Notes: generated by a model not told the origin, from the letters alone. 64,000 nucleotides of DNA from Devosia rhodophyticola (GCF_028816475.1 NZ_CP118247.1:2286001-2350000), one strand, 5' to 3'; shown: positions 27,198 to 35,763, counted from the first letter of the stretch. Program-made: numbers and translations.

Positions 27198-29045
27198 TTA
27201 GTCGGTGGGCGGGACGTCAGGCTTATCAGCTTTGCGGGGCGTATCGGCGCTCATGGCATCACTCAGCAACCCCATGGATTTGCGTAGCAAACCGACATAG
27301 GCGCTCTCGTCGTTCCGAACGCTGAATGAATCGGCGAGCAAGTTATTATCGTGCAATTCGAACTCGCGGGCCAGTCTGAGTGCTTCTTCCTCGCTATAGC
27401 CCAGCGTTATCAACGATTTCGTGCCCAGACTAAGAGCGGACAGGAAGGTTTCCCGCTCAAATACTTCAACGCCGATATCCATCAGATCGTGGGCGTGACC
27501 GCGATCTATGGCGCGCGCTGCGATGCGTACTTCAGGGAAGTTTCGTCGCACCAAGCGGGCGATAGTCGATATTCGTTCGCCACCACCAACGGCGATGACC
27601 ACCAACTTGGCTTTTGCCACGCCTGCGGCATGCAGCAATTCAAGTCGCGAAGCATCGCCGTAAAATACCTTGACCCCGAATCGTTTGACGAGTTCGATTT
27701 GGGCCGGATCATCATCGATCAGGGTCATGTCAAAGCCTTGCGAGCGCAGCATGCGGGTGACGATCTGACCGAATCGACCGTACCCGAGCACGACAATGTC
27801 CTGACTGGTGTCGATTTCGTCGCTTTGTCGACTTTGGTGACGCGCATCAAGGCGCGGCGCAATCAGTTTGTCGAATGCAAAGAGCAACAGGGGCGTCGTG
27901 GCCATTGATAGGGCAACAGCGACCGTCAGGATTGAGAAAGTATCGGCCTTGATCGCCCCTTCGTTCTGGGCAAATTGCAAAATGACAAAAGCGAATTCGC
28001 CTGCCTGACTCATCAGAAAAGCCAGCAGCAGACGGTCAGCAAGATGCATACGGAAGAGTGTGGCAAGAACGAAGACCACGACAATCTTGATGAGGACAAA
28101 ACCGGCGACGAGCGCGACAACGCGGATAGGGTCCGACCAAAGCACCGAGAAGGCAATGGACATGCCGACCGAGATGAAGAACAGGCCCAGCAGCAGCCCT
28201 TGAAATGGTGCCAGAATGCTTTCAAGTTCATGGCGATATTCGCTGTCGGCCAGCAATACGCCGCCGATAAATGCGCCCAAGGCGGGGGATAGACCGAGAA
28301 GCTGGGTGATGAGCGCCGCGCCGATGACGAGCGCCAGACCAAACGCGGTAAATACTTCGCGCAGGCCGGTTTGGGCAACCAGATGCAGCATGGGCCGAAC
28401 AACGTAGCGACCGGCCAAAATGGCCGCTGCAAAGGCGCTGATCAGCGCCAGTGGTGTCAACCAGTCGAGTGGATTTTGCATGGACTGCACTGCTTCGGTG
28501 ACTTCGCTGCTGATCTGCAAGGGCCCACGGGCGTAAGCAAGCACCGGTATCGCCGCCAGGATGGGAATGACGGCAACATCCTGCACAAGCAGAATTGCCA
28601 GGCTGGCGCGGCCGGTATCGGTTTTGGTGATATCGCGTTGGCCTACCGATTGCATGGCAATGGCCGTTGAGGACATGGCTAGGGCCAGACCGAGGATGAT
28701 TGCGGGGGCCCAGGCGATGCCAGACCAATAAAGCAACCCGGCAATCAGGGCGCTGGTGGCCGCCAACTGTGGCACGCCCAAGCCGAGCAGTTTGTGGCGC
28801 ATGCGCCATATTTCAGAGGCCTGCAGCTCCAGACCAATCAGGAACAGCATCATGACGATGCCGAACTCGGCGACCGCGCGGATGGTTTCGCTGTCCGAGA
28901 CCATCCGCAGACCATAGGGACCAATTACAACGCCGGCAGCAAGATAGCCCAGAATAGTGCCGAGACCGGCATATTTGGCCAATGGCACCAGCGCGACGCT
29001 GACCACCAACAGCAAGAAGATCGCGAGCAAGAAATTGTGTTCCAG
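27198..29045 (-). CDS. Monovalent cation:proton antiporter, CPA2 family (KefB/KefC-like)
   Basis: Membrane antiporter or potassium-efflux protein. About 380 residues of membrane helices (GTILGYLAAGVVIGPYGLRM, MMLFLIGLELQ) are followed by an RCK/TrkA-N domain with the dinucleotide motif VLGYGRFGQIVTRML. I extend the start to a CTG codon: it is preceded at six bases by AGGAG and yields EHNFLLAIFLLLVV, whereas the first conventional in-frame start (TTG, 15 bases later) lies 21 bases from any ribosome site. Glutathione gating as in E. coli KefC is possible but cannot be judged here. At 615 residues it fits the family. Confidence 0.9.
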   Translation of the reverse strand: MEHNFLLAIFLLLVVSVALVPLAKYAGLGTILGYLAAGVVIGPYGLRMVSDSETIRAVAEFGIVMMLFLIGLELQASEIWRMRHKLLGLGVPQLAATSALIAGLLYWSGIAWAPAIILGLALAMSSTAIAMQSVGQRDITKTDTGRASLAILLVQDVAVIPILAAIPVLAYARGPLQISSEVTEAVQSMQNPLDWLTPLALISAFAAAILAGRYVVRPMLHLVAQTGLREVFTAFGLALVIGAALITQLLGLSPALGAFIGGVLLADSEYRHELESILAPFQGLLLGLFFISVGMSIAFSVLWSDPIRVVALVAGFVLIKIVVVFVLATLFRMHLADRLLLAFLMSQAGEFAFVILQFAQNEGAIKADTFSILTVAVALSMATTPLLLFAFDKLIAPRLDARHQSRQSDEIDTSQDIVVLGYGRFGQIVTRMLRSQGFDMTLIDDDPAQIELVKRFGVKVFYGDASRLELLHAAGVAKAKLVVIAVGGGERISTIARLVRRNFPEVRIAARAIDRGHAHDLMDIGVEVFERETFLSALSLGTKSLITLGYSEEEALRLAREFELHDNNLLADSFSVRNDESAYVGLLRKSMGLLSDAMSADTPRKADKPDVPPTD

Positions 29046-29077
29046 AGTCGTCTCCTGCTCGCGATTTCAGTAAAAAT

Positions 29078-29806
29078 CTACTCAGATTCCGGCTCTGGAG
29101 TGACCGACTTCAATTTGGCAAAAACATTGTCGGCATTGAATTCTTCCTGATGCTCGGGCGCATGGTGCCCCCCGATATCATCTTCGCCGTCCTCGGTGCC
29201 GTGGCCACGAGCACCGGACCGGGCGAGTGCCTCTTCAGCGGTCATCAGGGTAGTGCCGGAATCTGCTTCATCGGGGCCGGGGGCACCCTTGGAGGCGCGT
29301 TTGACTTCAAGATCAAGGTCGATCTGGCTGCACAGGCCGAGTGTCACCGGATCCATTGCCGTCAGGTTGGCTGCGTTCCAGTGAGTGCTTTCGCGGACCG
29401 AATCAATCGTTGACTTGGTGGTGCCAACCAAACGCATGATCTGTGCGTCCTTGAGTTCAGGATGGCTGCGAACCAGCCACTTGATGGCATTTGGCCGCTC
29501 GTTGCGCCGTGAAATGGGGGTGTAACGTGGACCTTTGCGCTTGGCTGCCGCGACTTGAACTTTTGGCTCGCTCAGGGCCAAACGATAGTTTGGATCGGCT
29601 TCGGCCTTTTCGATTTCCTCGCGGGTCAACTGCCCGTTCTGGATCGGGTTGGCGCCCATGATGCCGCCCGCGACATCACCATCGGCAATCCCTTGCACTT
29701 CCAAAGGATGCAAGGTGCAAAACGCGGCGATCTGTTCGAACGACAAAGCAGTGTTGTCGACCAGCCAGACGGCGGTTGCCTTGGGCATCAACAGGGGTGC
29801 GGCCAT
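29078..29806 (-). CDS. trcR: Cell-cycle transcriptional regulator TrcR (DUF1013)
   Basis: Alphaproteobacterial regulator named from Caulobacter, where the family is linked to cell-cycle transcription. The 242-residue protein starts MAAPLLMPKATAVWLVDNTA, the typical DUF1013 beginning, then LSFEQIAAFCTLHPLEVQGI and GIMGANPIQNGQLT. A helix-turn-helix-like segment is visible at HPELKDAQIMRLVGTTKSTI. The acidic C-terminal 60 residues look disordered. I use the internal ATG because all similarity starts there and AGGAG is upstream; the longer frame adds 47 unrelated residues. It lies between the Kef-type gene and a quinone oxidoreductase on the same strand. Confidence 0.9.
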   Translation of the reverse strand: MAAPLLMPKATAVWLVDNTALSFEQIAAFCTLHPLEVQGIADGDVAGGIMGANPIQNGQLTREEIEKAEADPNYRLALSEPKVQVAAAKRKGPRYTPISRRNERPNAIKWLVRSHPELKDAQIMRLVGTTKSTIDSVRESTHWNAANLTAMDPVTLGLCSQIDLDLEVKRASKGAPGPDEADSGTTLMTAEEALARSGARGHGTEDGEDDIGGHHAPEHQEEFNADNVFAKLKSVTPEPESE

Positions 29807-29924
29807 GATAAAATTCTCCTGCAGGCGCGGCCGGTTTTCCTCCGGTCCGCTCCGCCTCTTTGCTACATGCTGAGGGGAACAGAAACCAATATAGGACTTT
29901 TTAGGCGATTTCGCAATGAAATTG

Positions 29925-30938
29925 TCACTGCGCCAGCGTGTTTCCATAAGGCGTGACTAGCAGAATTTTACCGTAACTGGCCTGGTTTTCCAGCGCGTGA
30001 TGAGCGCTGGGCGCACCATTGAGCGCAAATTTTTCAATTTTGGGGCGCGGCCAATCGGCGTGAGACAGGGCAGGCCAAAGGTGGGTTTTGATATGCTCTG
30101 CGATCTGGGCTTTGGTCTGGGCTGATTGCGGCCGCAAGGTCGAGCCCGAAAGGGTCAATTGTTTGGCCATCAAAGCCGCCAACGACACGGTCGCCTTGCC
30201 GCCGCCAAGCGTTGAAATCTGCACAATGTGGGCGAAGCGCGCTGCGGCGGCGATATTGACCGCCGTGGTAGCGCCGCCGACGATGTCGACGATCCGGTCA
30301 ACGCCGGTGTCATTGGTAAGTGCCCTGGCACGTTCGGCTATGTCCTCTCCAATGCGATCTATTGTTGCGGTGGCCCCCAAAGACATAGCGTAGGCTGCCT
30401 TCTGGGTGCTTGAGACTACCGCAATTGGTTTGGCACCGAGGATGGTGCAAATCTGAATGGCAGCGCCACCGATCCCGCCAGCCGCGCCATGGATCAGGAC
30501 GCTCATATCGGCCCCGAGTTGGGCCCGCATAACCAGCGACTGGGTGATGGTAAACCACGTCTCAGGGAGAGCGGCAGCGTCAATGACTGACCAGTTTTGC
30601 GGAAGGGGAAGCACCTGCCCGGAAGGGACGCTGACAAATTCGGCGTAGCCACCGCCATTGGTAAGCGCGACAACCGCGTCGCCGGCTTTGAACTGGCTGA
30701 CGCTTTCGCCGACAGCTGCGATGTGGCCGGAAACCTCGAGGCCGGGTAGGGGCGATGCGCCGGCCGGGGGCGGATATAGACCGCGCCGCTGCGCCAGATC
30801 GGGACCGTTGAGACCCGCAGCTGCAATCTGGATGAGAACCTCGTGCTGGCCTATTTCGGGGACGGCAACTGTGGTTGCCTGAAGCACTTCGGGGGCGCCT
30901 GGCGTTGAAATGGCGATGGCTGTCATGGTTTTGTTCAT
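29925..30938 (-). CDS. NAD(P)H quinone oxidoreductase (zinc-independent MDR family)
   Basis: Medium-chain reductase of the QOR/PIG3 group, 337 residues. It has the substrate-side N-terminal domain (AGLNGPDLAQRRGLYPPPAG, LPGLEVSGHIAAVGESV) and a Rossmann domain with VLIHGAAGGIGGAAIQICTI, the AxxGxxG NADPH motif. No structural-zinc cysteine cluster is visible, consistent with quinone oxidoreductases rather than alcohol dehydrogenases. Likely role: NADPH-dependent reduction of quinones or enones in the cytoplasm. Two ATGs 12 bases apart are possible; the later gives MTAIAISTPGAPEV, the usual family start. Confidence 0.91.
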   Translation of the reverse strand: MNKTMTAIAISTPGAPEVLQATTVAVPEIGQHEVLIQIAAAGLNGPDLAQRRGLYPPPAGASPLPGLEVSGHIAAVGESVSQFKAGDAVVALTNGGGYAEFVSVPSGQVLPLPQNWSVIDAAALPETWFTITQSLVMRAQLGADMSVLIHGAAGGIGGAAIQICTILGAKPIAVVSSTQKAAYAMSLGATATIDRIGEDIAERARALTNDTGVDRIVDIVGGATTAVNIAAAARFAHIVQISTLGGGKATVSLAALMAKQLTLSGSTLRPQSAQTKAQIAEHIKTHLWPALSHADWPRPKIEKFALNGAPSAHHALENQASYGKILLVTPYGNTLAQ

Positions 30939-31014
30939 GACACGAATTTGGGACGGCGCGGCTTGATCCGCAAGATACAGCGGCTAGACTATTTCTCCAC
31001 CACAGGAGCCGGCT

Positions 31015-31197
31015 ATGGACGACGATCAAATCAGCAAACCCAAGGGCCATGAGGTTGGCATGACGATTGAAGCAATGTCAGTGGAGGAACTGGAGGCGCG
31101 GATCGTATTGTTGAGCGATGAAATTGAACGATTGCGATCTGCCATTTCGGCGCGTCATCAGACGCGTAGTGCTGCGGATTCAGTTTTCAAGTTCTGA
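31015..31197 (+). CDS. DUF1192 family protein
   Basis: Small protein of 60 residues, unknown function. The core MSVEELEARIVLLSDEIERL followed by RSAISAR matches DUF1192, a short alphaproteobacterial family with one amphipathic helix. AGGAG precedes the ATG. Its last 40 bases overlap the 3' end of a putative exported-protein gene on the other strand. It diverges from the quinone oxidoreductase gene. Confidence 0.85.
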   Translation: MDDDQISKPKGHEVGMTIEAMSVEELEARIVLLSDEIERLRSAISARHQTRSAADSVFKF

Positions 31198-31388
31198 TTG
31201 TCGGCGGATTTTTGACCGCTGCGCAGTTGGTTGTGGGCGCGGAAGGGCGTCGGCCAGTCAACACTATCGGGTTCGGCAGTCACGGCAGGACTTAAGGAGG
31301 TGGGTTCAGGCTCGGCGGCTGTGGTGGCCGCCAGAGACAGGCTGAGCATGAGCAGGGTTGCAAGGCTGGCGTCGGATTGGATTGGCAT
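31158..31388 (-). CDS. Putative small exported protein
   Basis: Not recognised. The 76-residue frame begins MPIQSDASLATLLMLSLSLA and has a convincing signal peptide (hydrophobic core, cleavage after TTAA or AEP), a Pro/Thr/Glu-rich middle and a polar C-terminus. CGGAG lies about eight bases before the ATG. An earlier in-frame start would add 51 residues of Arg-rich sequence with no support. The overlap with the end of DUF1192 makes it less certain that it is real. If real, it would be secreted to the periplasm, and the candidate CtrA box lies upstream of it as well as of rcdA. Confidence 0.5.
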   Translation of the reverse strand: MPIQSDASLATLLMLSLSLAATTAAEPEPTSLSPAVTAEPDSVDWPTPFRAHNQLRSGQKSADNQNLKTESAALRV

Positions 31389-31499
31389 GGCACAACTCCG
31401 GGAACGTCGGTTATGGTTCGTTCCACTAAACAATCGAACACATGGATGTTTGCGGAACGGCTTGTTCATCGGTGATTCATCGACTTCGTTCGCCATTGA

Positions 31500-31523
31500 C
31501 GATTTCTCAGGGTTAAGAAATCG
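31500..31523. repeat. Perfect inverted repeat in the rcdA upstream spacer
   Basis: CGATTTCT and AGAAATCG are exact inverted copies around the eight-base loop CAGGGTTA. It lies just beside the CtrA-type box, within a 395-base spacer (31389-31783) that has no convincing gene. It may be an operator or the 5' hairpin of an RNA. Confidence 0.55.
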
Positions 31524-31530
31524 ACTCCTG

Positions 31531-31545
31531 TTAACAGACAATTAA
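31531..31545. promoter_or_regulatory. Candidate CtrA-binding site upstream of rcdA
   Basis: TTAACAGACAATTAA matches the TTAA-N7-TTAA consensus exactly, and overlaps the ten-base palindrome CTGTTAACAG. A near match (TTAA-N7-TTTA) follows at 31694-31708, closer to rcdA. In Caulobacter, to my recollection, rcdA is itself a CtrA-controlled gene, which supports the reading. The divergent small exported-protein gene is the other possible target. Confidence 0.55.
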
Positions 31546-31633
31546 TCTTTGTTGGGTAAGGTTTGGTTATTCAGATCTTCTGGATTTTTCAGAGCGGTTT
31601 CTCCCTCTGTTTGACGCCTCCCTGTTAACTTCG

Positions 31634-31658
31634 AGAGCCGTTTCGACGGCTCTTTTTT
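31634..31658 (+). terminator. Orphan intrinsic terminator; possible end of a small RNA
   Basis: AGAGCCGT and ACGGCTCT form a perfect eight-pair stem on a TTCG tetraloop and run into T6 on the plus strand. The nearest upstream plus-strand gene, DUF1192, ends about 435 bases before it. So it either ends a long DUF1192 3' UTR or a small RNA that starts in the spacer, perhaps near 31500-31550. Confidence 0.75.
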
Positions 31659-31783
31659 CTGTCCTCATTTTTTGAGCGCAGACGGCGGCACAATTAAAAC
31701 TCTCTTTAGTGTTTGGGTTCACCAAGGATGACGTAACGCCCTGAAAAGCGTAATCTTGGCTTGGGCAAATCAGGGATGAGCGC

Positions 31784-32305
31784 GTGACAGATTTTGGCGA
31801 TGGCAATCAGGCAGTAGCAATCGGTCCGCGCATTGTCGCCTCCGGTGGGTTCGATCTGCTGTATCGTGAGGGCATGACGCTGATCGAAGAGGTTGCTGCC
31901 TATCTCGACGGCGATGGTCGGCAGGACAGTAAAGGGTTGCCGCGCGAAGCTTCGTTTCTTTATGCAACCGAATCCATGCGTTTAACAACGCGGCTGATGC
32001 AGCTTGCGTCGTGGCTGCTGCTGCAGCGGGCGGTCAATGAGGGAGAGATTACGGCGGAAAATGCCCGGTCGGAAAAATCCAAGGTCAAGTTTTCGGCGAC
32101 GCCTTCGGAGCGTGGCGGCCCCGGCTTCAGCCATTTGCCCCCACCGCTGCTTGAGTTCATTACCAAGGGCGACCGGCTGTTTGACCGGGTGATGCAGTTT
32201 GATGTGCTTGAGCGCGGCAAGATGCCTGAGCTCGAAGCAGGCGTTGCCAATGGGATTGCTGACCAATTGTCACGGCTCAAGGCCGCGTTCGGCCGACCGG
32301 ATTAG
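31784..32305 (+). CDS. rcdA: RcdA family protein (DUF1465)
   Basis: Adaptor that in Caulobacter helps deliver CtrA and other substrates to the ClpXP protease at the G1-S transition. The 173-residue product has the DUF1465 core: GGFDLLYREGMTLIEEVAAY, EASFLYATESMRLTTRLMQL, ASWLLLQRAVNEGEIT and LPPPLLEFITKGDRLFDRV. It starts with GTG, preceded by AGGGA. The helical composition fits the three-helix RcdA fold. One exact and one near CtrA-type box lie in its upstream spacer. It converges on rpmE with a bidirectional terminator between. Confidence 0.9.
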   Translation: MTDFGDGNQAVAIGPRIVASGGFDLLYREGMTLIEEVAAYLDGDGRQDSKGLPREASFLYATESMRLTTRLMQLASWLLLQRAVNEGEITAENARSEKSKVKFSATPSERGGPGFSHLPPPLLEFITKGDRLFDRVMQFDVLERGKMPELEAGVANGIADQLSRLKAAFGRPD

Positions 32306-32353
32306 AGGGGGCGTAATTTCTTCGCGGTATCGGCAAAAATGATTACGCACAAA

Positions 32354-32378
32354 AAAGCCCGGTACGCGACCGGGCTTT
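32354..32378. terminator. Bidirectional terminator between rcdA and rpmE
   Basis: AAAGCCCGGT and ACCGGGCTTT make a perfect ten-pair stem around ACGCG, with A6 on the left and T3 on the right. The minus-strand T6 favours rpmE termination; it may also stop rcdA transcripts. Confidence 0.82.
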
Positions 32379-32398
32379 GATTTGGTATCGATCTGGCC

Positions 32399-32623
32399 TT
32401 ACGAGCCCAGGATGCCCTTAAAGCGCTCCTTGAAGCGCGATACGCGGCCACCACGGTCGAGCAGCTGACCCGAACCACCTGTCCAGGCGGGATGGGTCCG
32501 GCAGTCGATGTCAAGCTGGATGGTGTCGCCCTCTTTACCGTAGGTCGACTTGGTCTGGTATTTGGTGCCATCGGTCATGACAACATTGACCAAATGGTAA
32601 TCGGGGTGGATGTCGTTCTTCAT
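32399..32623 (-). CDS. rpmE: 50S ribosomal protein L31
   Basis: Large-subunit ribosomal protein of 74 residues beginning [20 protein letters not shown], with [20 protein letters not shown] and RVSRFKERF. Only one cysteine is present, so it is the zinc-free form. Two in-frame ATGs lie six bases apart; the second is correct because it places GAGG eight bases upstream and gives the conserved MK-D-IHP start. The divergent ABC exporter gene begins about 255 bases away. Confidence 0.95.
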   Translation of the reverse strand: MKNDIHPDYHLVNVVMTDGTKYQTKSTYGKEGDTIQLDIDCRTHPAWTGGSGQLLDRGGRVSRFKERFKGILGS

Positions 32624-32878
32624 AGCCATCGCCTCAAATCAAACGGGCGCCGCAGCGCCCGGAGAGCATTCAAATTGGTATTGGGGCGCTTTCTAGCGAA
32701 AACGCGGCTTGTCCGCAAGTGGGAGCGTGGTGCCAATTTTGTCGGGGCAAAACCGGTTGCGAGCCATCAAGGGAGTGCCTATGTAGGAGCGGTCCCGGCA
32801 GATTGCAGATTTTCCGGGCGTTGTCGAGATGCGGGCGCCTGGCTGCCCGCGCAAACGCCAGAGGATGGCTGCACCCCA

Positions 32879-34705
32879 ATGACTGAACCAGCCACCGCCG
32901 ATGCCGCCAAGCAGCCGGAAAAGGAAGCCTTCATACCAATCGGCAAGGACGCCGCGCGCCAGGTTCGACCGCTTAAAAAGCTGTTGCCATTTGTGCTGCG
33001 CTACCCGGTTCGCTTGTCGTTTACATTATTTTTCCTGCTTCTGTCGGCAGCAGCTTCGCTGTCGATCCCTGTCGTCATGGGCGGTGCCGTCGATGAGGGA
33101 TTTCTAGCGCAAAATCTTGACAAGGTGGCGAGTTATGGCTGGGCCATAGTTCTGATTGCCCTGTTGCTGGCGTTGGCGAGTGGGGCGCGGTTTTATTTCA
33201 TATCGCTGATTGGCGAGCGGGTATTGGCTGATATTCGGGTGGCGCTGTTCGAGCATCTGCTGGGACTTGATGCCAAATATTTCGACACCCATCGGGTCGG
33301 CGAACTGACGTCGCGGCTCAACGGCGATGTCGTGACCATTCGCTCGGCGGTTGGCTCGAGTGCGTCGCTGGCTTTGCGGTCAATGGTCACCATTGTGGGT
33401 GCGTTGATCATGATGTTTCTGACCAGTCCATCATTGACGCTGGCGGTTATTATTGCCGCGCCTGCCATTGTCATACCGGTTGTGGCATTCAGCAAGCGGT
33501 TACGCGGCATGTCGCGGCGCACACAGGATGCGTTGGCGGACCTGTCGGCCATGGCGACCGAGATGTTGGGCGCGACGCGCACAGTCAAAGCTTTCACCCA
33601 GGAAAATGAGCAAACAAGGCTTTATGAGCAGCGCAGCGAATTGAGTTATGGCGCTGAGGCGAGCCGCCTGCTGGCCCGGTCCGTTCTCGTGGGCATGGTG
33701 ATTTTTCTCGGCACGGCAGCGGTCGTGTTTCTGGTTTGGTGGGGCGCGCGGTCAGTGTTCGAGGGTACGGTTACAGCCGGTCAGCTGACCCAGTTCCTGA
33801 TTTATGCGCTGATGGCGTCGGGAGCGTTGACCAACGTATCGGAGGTCTTGGGCATCTTGCAAACGGTTGCGGGGGCCACGGAGCGGATTGCCGAAATTTT
33901 GGAAACGGAACCTCAGATCAAGATTGCCGATCCTACCGTACCGCTGCCCGAACCACCTTTGGGCACAATGGCATTCGAGAAAGTTGATTTCAGCTACGAC
34001 ACCGGCAACGATACGGTGCTGCGCGACCTGAGCTTTGCCGTCAACAAGGGACAGACGGTGGCGCTGGTGGGCGCGTCGGGGTCAGGTAAATCAACGATTC
34101 TGTCGCTGTTGCAGCGCTTTTATGATGTCAGTGCTGGTATTATCCGCGTCGACGGCCTTGATGTGCGTGATGTTCATCCGACCCAGTTGCGGCAGCGCTT
34201 CGCCTATGTCGAGCAGGAACCAACGATTTTTGCCGGTTCGGTGAGCGACAATATCCGCTTCGGCAAGCCGGCAGCGAGCCAGGCCGATGTGGTGGCGGCT
34301 GCCAAGGCAGCGCTGGTGGATGATTTTGTTCGCGAATTGCCGGCAGGCTATGACACGGTGGTTGGTGAGCGTGGCGTGATGTTGTCGGGTGGGCAGAAGC
34401 AACGTTTGGCAATTGCCCGGGCCATATTGCGCGACGCGCCGATTCTATTGCTAGATGAAGCCACTTCGGCGCTTGACGCCCGCAGCGAGAAACTGGTGCA
34501 GGTGGCGCTCGAACATTTGATGCAGGGACGCACGACGCTGGTTATTGCCCATCGGTTGGCAACGATCCGCGATGCCGATGCCATTCTGGTGATGGATAAG
34601 GGGCGGATCATTGATCAGGGCACCCACGAGGAACTGGTGCTAAGGGACGGTCGTTACGCCGAACTGGCGAAGTTGCAATTCAGGCCCGACGAATTGGCCA
34701 GTTGA
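32879..34705 (+). CDS. ABC exporter, fused permease and ATPase (MsbA/LmrA type)
   Basis: Half-size exporter that works as a homodimer in the inner membrane. Of 608 residues, roughly 45-330 form six membrane helices (FTLFFLLLSAAASLSIPVV; coupling region RTQDALADLSAMATEMLGAT and RTVKAFTQE) and the rest an ATPase domain: Walker A VGASGSGKSTILSLLQRFYD, signature LSGGQKQRLAIARAI, Walker B ILLLDEATSALD and switch histidine VIAHRLATI. The internal ATG gives a normal start (MTEPATADAAKQPEKE). The substrate is unknown; related alphaproteobacterial exporters are often labelled lipid A or multidrug exporters, but nothing here decides. Confidence 0.92.
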   Translation: MTEPATADAAKQPEKEAFIPIGKDAARQVRPLKKLLPFVLRYPVRLSFTLFFLLLSAAASLSIPVVMGGAVDEGFLAQNLDKVASYGWAIVLIALLLALASGARFYFISLIGERVLADIRVALFEHLLGLDAKYFDTHRVGELTSRLNGDVVTIRSAVGSSASLALRSMVTIVGALIMMFLTSPSLTLAVIIAAPAIVIPVVAFSKRLRGMSRRTQDALADLSAMATEMLGATRTVKAFTQENEQTRLYEQRSELSYGAEASRLLARSVLVGMVIFLGTAAVVFLVWWGARSVFEGTVTAGQLTQFLIYALMASGALTNVSEVLGILQTVAGATERIAEILETEPQIKIADPTVPLPEPPLGTMAFEKVDFSYDTGNDTVLRDLSFAVNKGQTVALVGASGSGKSTILSLLQRFYDVSAGIIRVDGLDVRDVHPTQLRQRFAYVEQEPTIFAGSVSDNIRFGKPAASQADVVAAAKAALVDDFVRELPAGYDTVVGERGVMLSGGQKQRLAIARAILRDAPILLLDEATSALDARSEKLVQVALEHLMQGRTTLVIAHRLATIRDADAILVMDKGRIIDQGTHEELVLRDGRYAELAKLQFRPDELAS

Positions 34706-34734
34706 CGGCGGTAGCTTGCGTGTCCGCCTGCCGA

Positions 34735-35760
34735 CTATCCCTCGGTCAACTTGAATTCGATGCGGCGGTTGCGGCGATAGGCTTCCTCGGTGTCTGCCGG
34801 GTCAAGCGGGCTGAATTCGCCAAAACCGGCGGCAACCAGGCGATTGGGTGAAACGCCTTTGGTCACCAGATATTTGGCAACCGAAATGGCGCGGCTGGCT
34901 GAGAGCTCCCAGTTGGATGGGAACTGCGCATTGGAAATCGGCCGCTTGTCGGTATGTCCGTCAATGCGCAATACCCAATTTATGTCGGTTGGAATTTCGG
35001 TTTCGAGTTGCAAAATAGCATCGGCAAGTGCATCAAGATCGGGCGTTCCAGCATCGGAAATGCTAGCCTGACCGGGCGCAAACAGTACCTCGGACTGAAA
35101 GACGAAGCGGTCACCAACGACGCGGACGTCGGCGCGGCCTTCCAGAATCTGGCGCAGACGGCCAAAGAAATCTGAACGGTATCGCGTCAGATCCTGCACA
35201 CGCTGTGCCAGCGCGACATTGAGGCGCTTGCCTAAATCAGCAATCTGAGTGCGACTTTCGGCATCGCGGTTCTCAGACGCTTCCAGCGCTGCCTCAAGGG
35301 CGCCGATCTGTTGGCGCAGCGCTGCAAGTTGCTGGTTGAGCAGGGCCACGGCGGCGTTTGCTTCGTCGGACATTTGCTGGGTATCGATCAGATCTCCCTG
35401 CAATTGGGCAATGGTGTCGTCCTTGCCCTCCAATCCCGTACCAATGCCGGCAAGTCGGGTGGAGAGGTTGGCTTTGTCGGCCTCGGCGCTTGAGAGCGTC
35501 GCCGTCAGATTGGCGATGGTGGATTCCAAATCGTCGGAATTGGCCCGCTCGAGCTGCAACTGATCAGTCAATTCGGCGATCTGGCTATTGAGCCGGGAGA
35601 GCGCATCGTCCTTGCCCAGAATTTCCTGCCCAAGGAAAAATTGGGTCAACATGAAAAGCGACAGCATGAAGATAATAACGAGCAGCAGGCTCGATAGCGC
35701 ATCAACGAAACCGGGCCAATAATTGGCCTCGACGCGGCGACGGGAACGCGTGCCGGCCAT
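34735..35760 (-). CDS. OmpA/MotB-like peptidoglycan-associated membrane protein
   Basis: Anchored stator-like protein of 341 residues. A basic N-terminus is followed by one membrane helix (GFVDALSSLLLVIIFMLSLF) that carries Asp20 near its start, at a place comparable to the proton-binding aspartate of MotB. Residues about 45-190 are coiled coil (many Leu, Glu, Gln and Asp-Ala repeats). The C-terminus is an OmpA-like peptidoglycan-binding domain: VLFAPGQASISDAGTPDLDA, RIDGHTDKRPIS, NWELSASRAISVAKYL and YRRNRRIEFKL. It starts three bases after a MotA/TolQ/ExbB-like gene. The pair forms an operon and presumably a proton-driven envelope complex, distinct from Tol-Pal and from flagellar stators. 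The role is not known. Confidence 0.88.
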   Translation of the reverse strand: MAGTRSRRRVEANYWPGFVDALSSLLLVIIFMLSLFMLTQFFLGQEILGKDDALSRLNSQIAELTDQLQLERANSDDLESTIANLTATLSSAEADKANLSTRLAGIGTGLEGKDDTIAQLQGDLIDTQQMSDEANAAVALLNQQLAALRQQIGALEAALEASENRDAESRTQIADLGKRLNVALAQRVQDLTRYRSDFFGRLRQILEGRADVRVVGDRFVFQSEVLFAPGQASISDAGTPDLDALADAILQLETEIPTDINWVLRIDGHTDKRPISNAQFPSNWELSASRAISVAKYLVTKGVSPNRLVAAGFGEFSPLDPADTEEAYRRNRRIEFKLTEG

Positions 35761-35763
35761 GGG

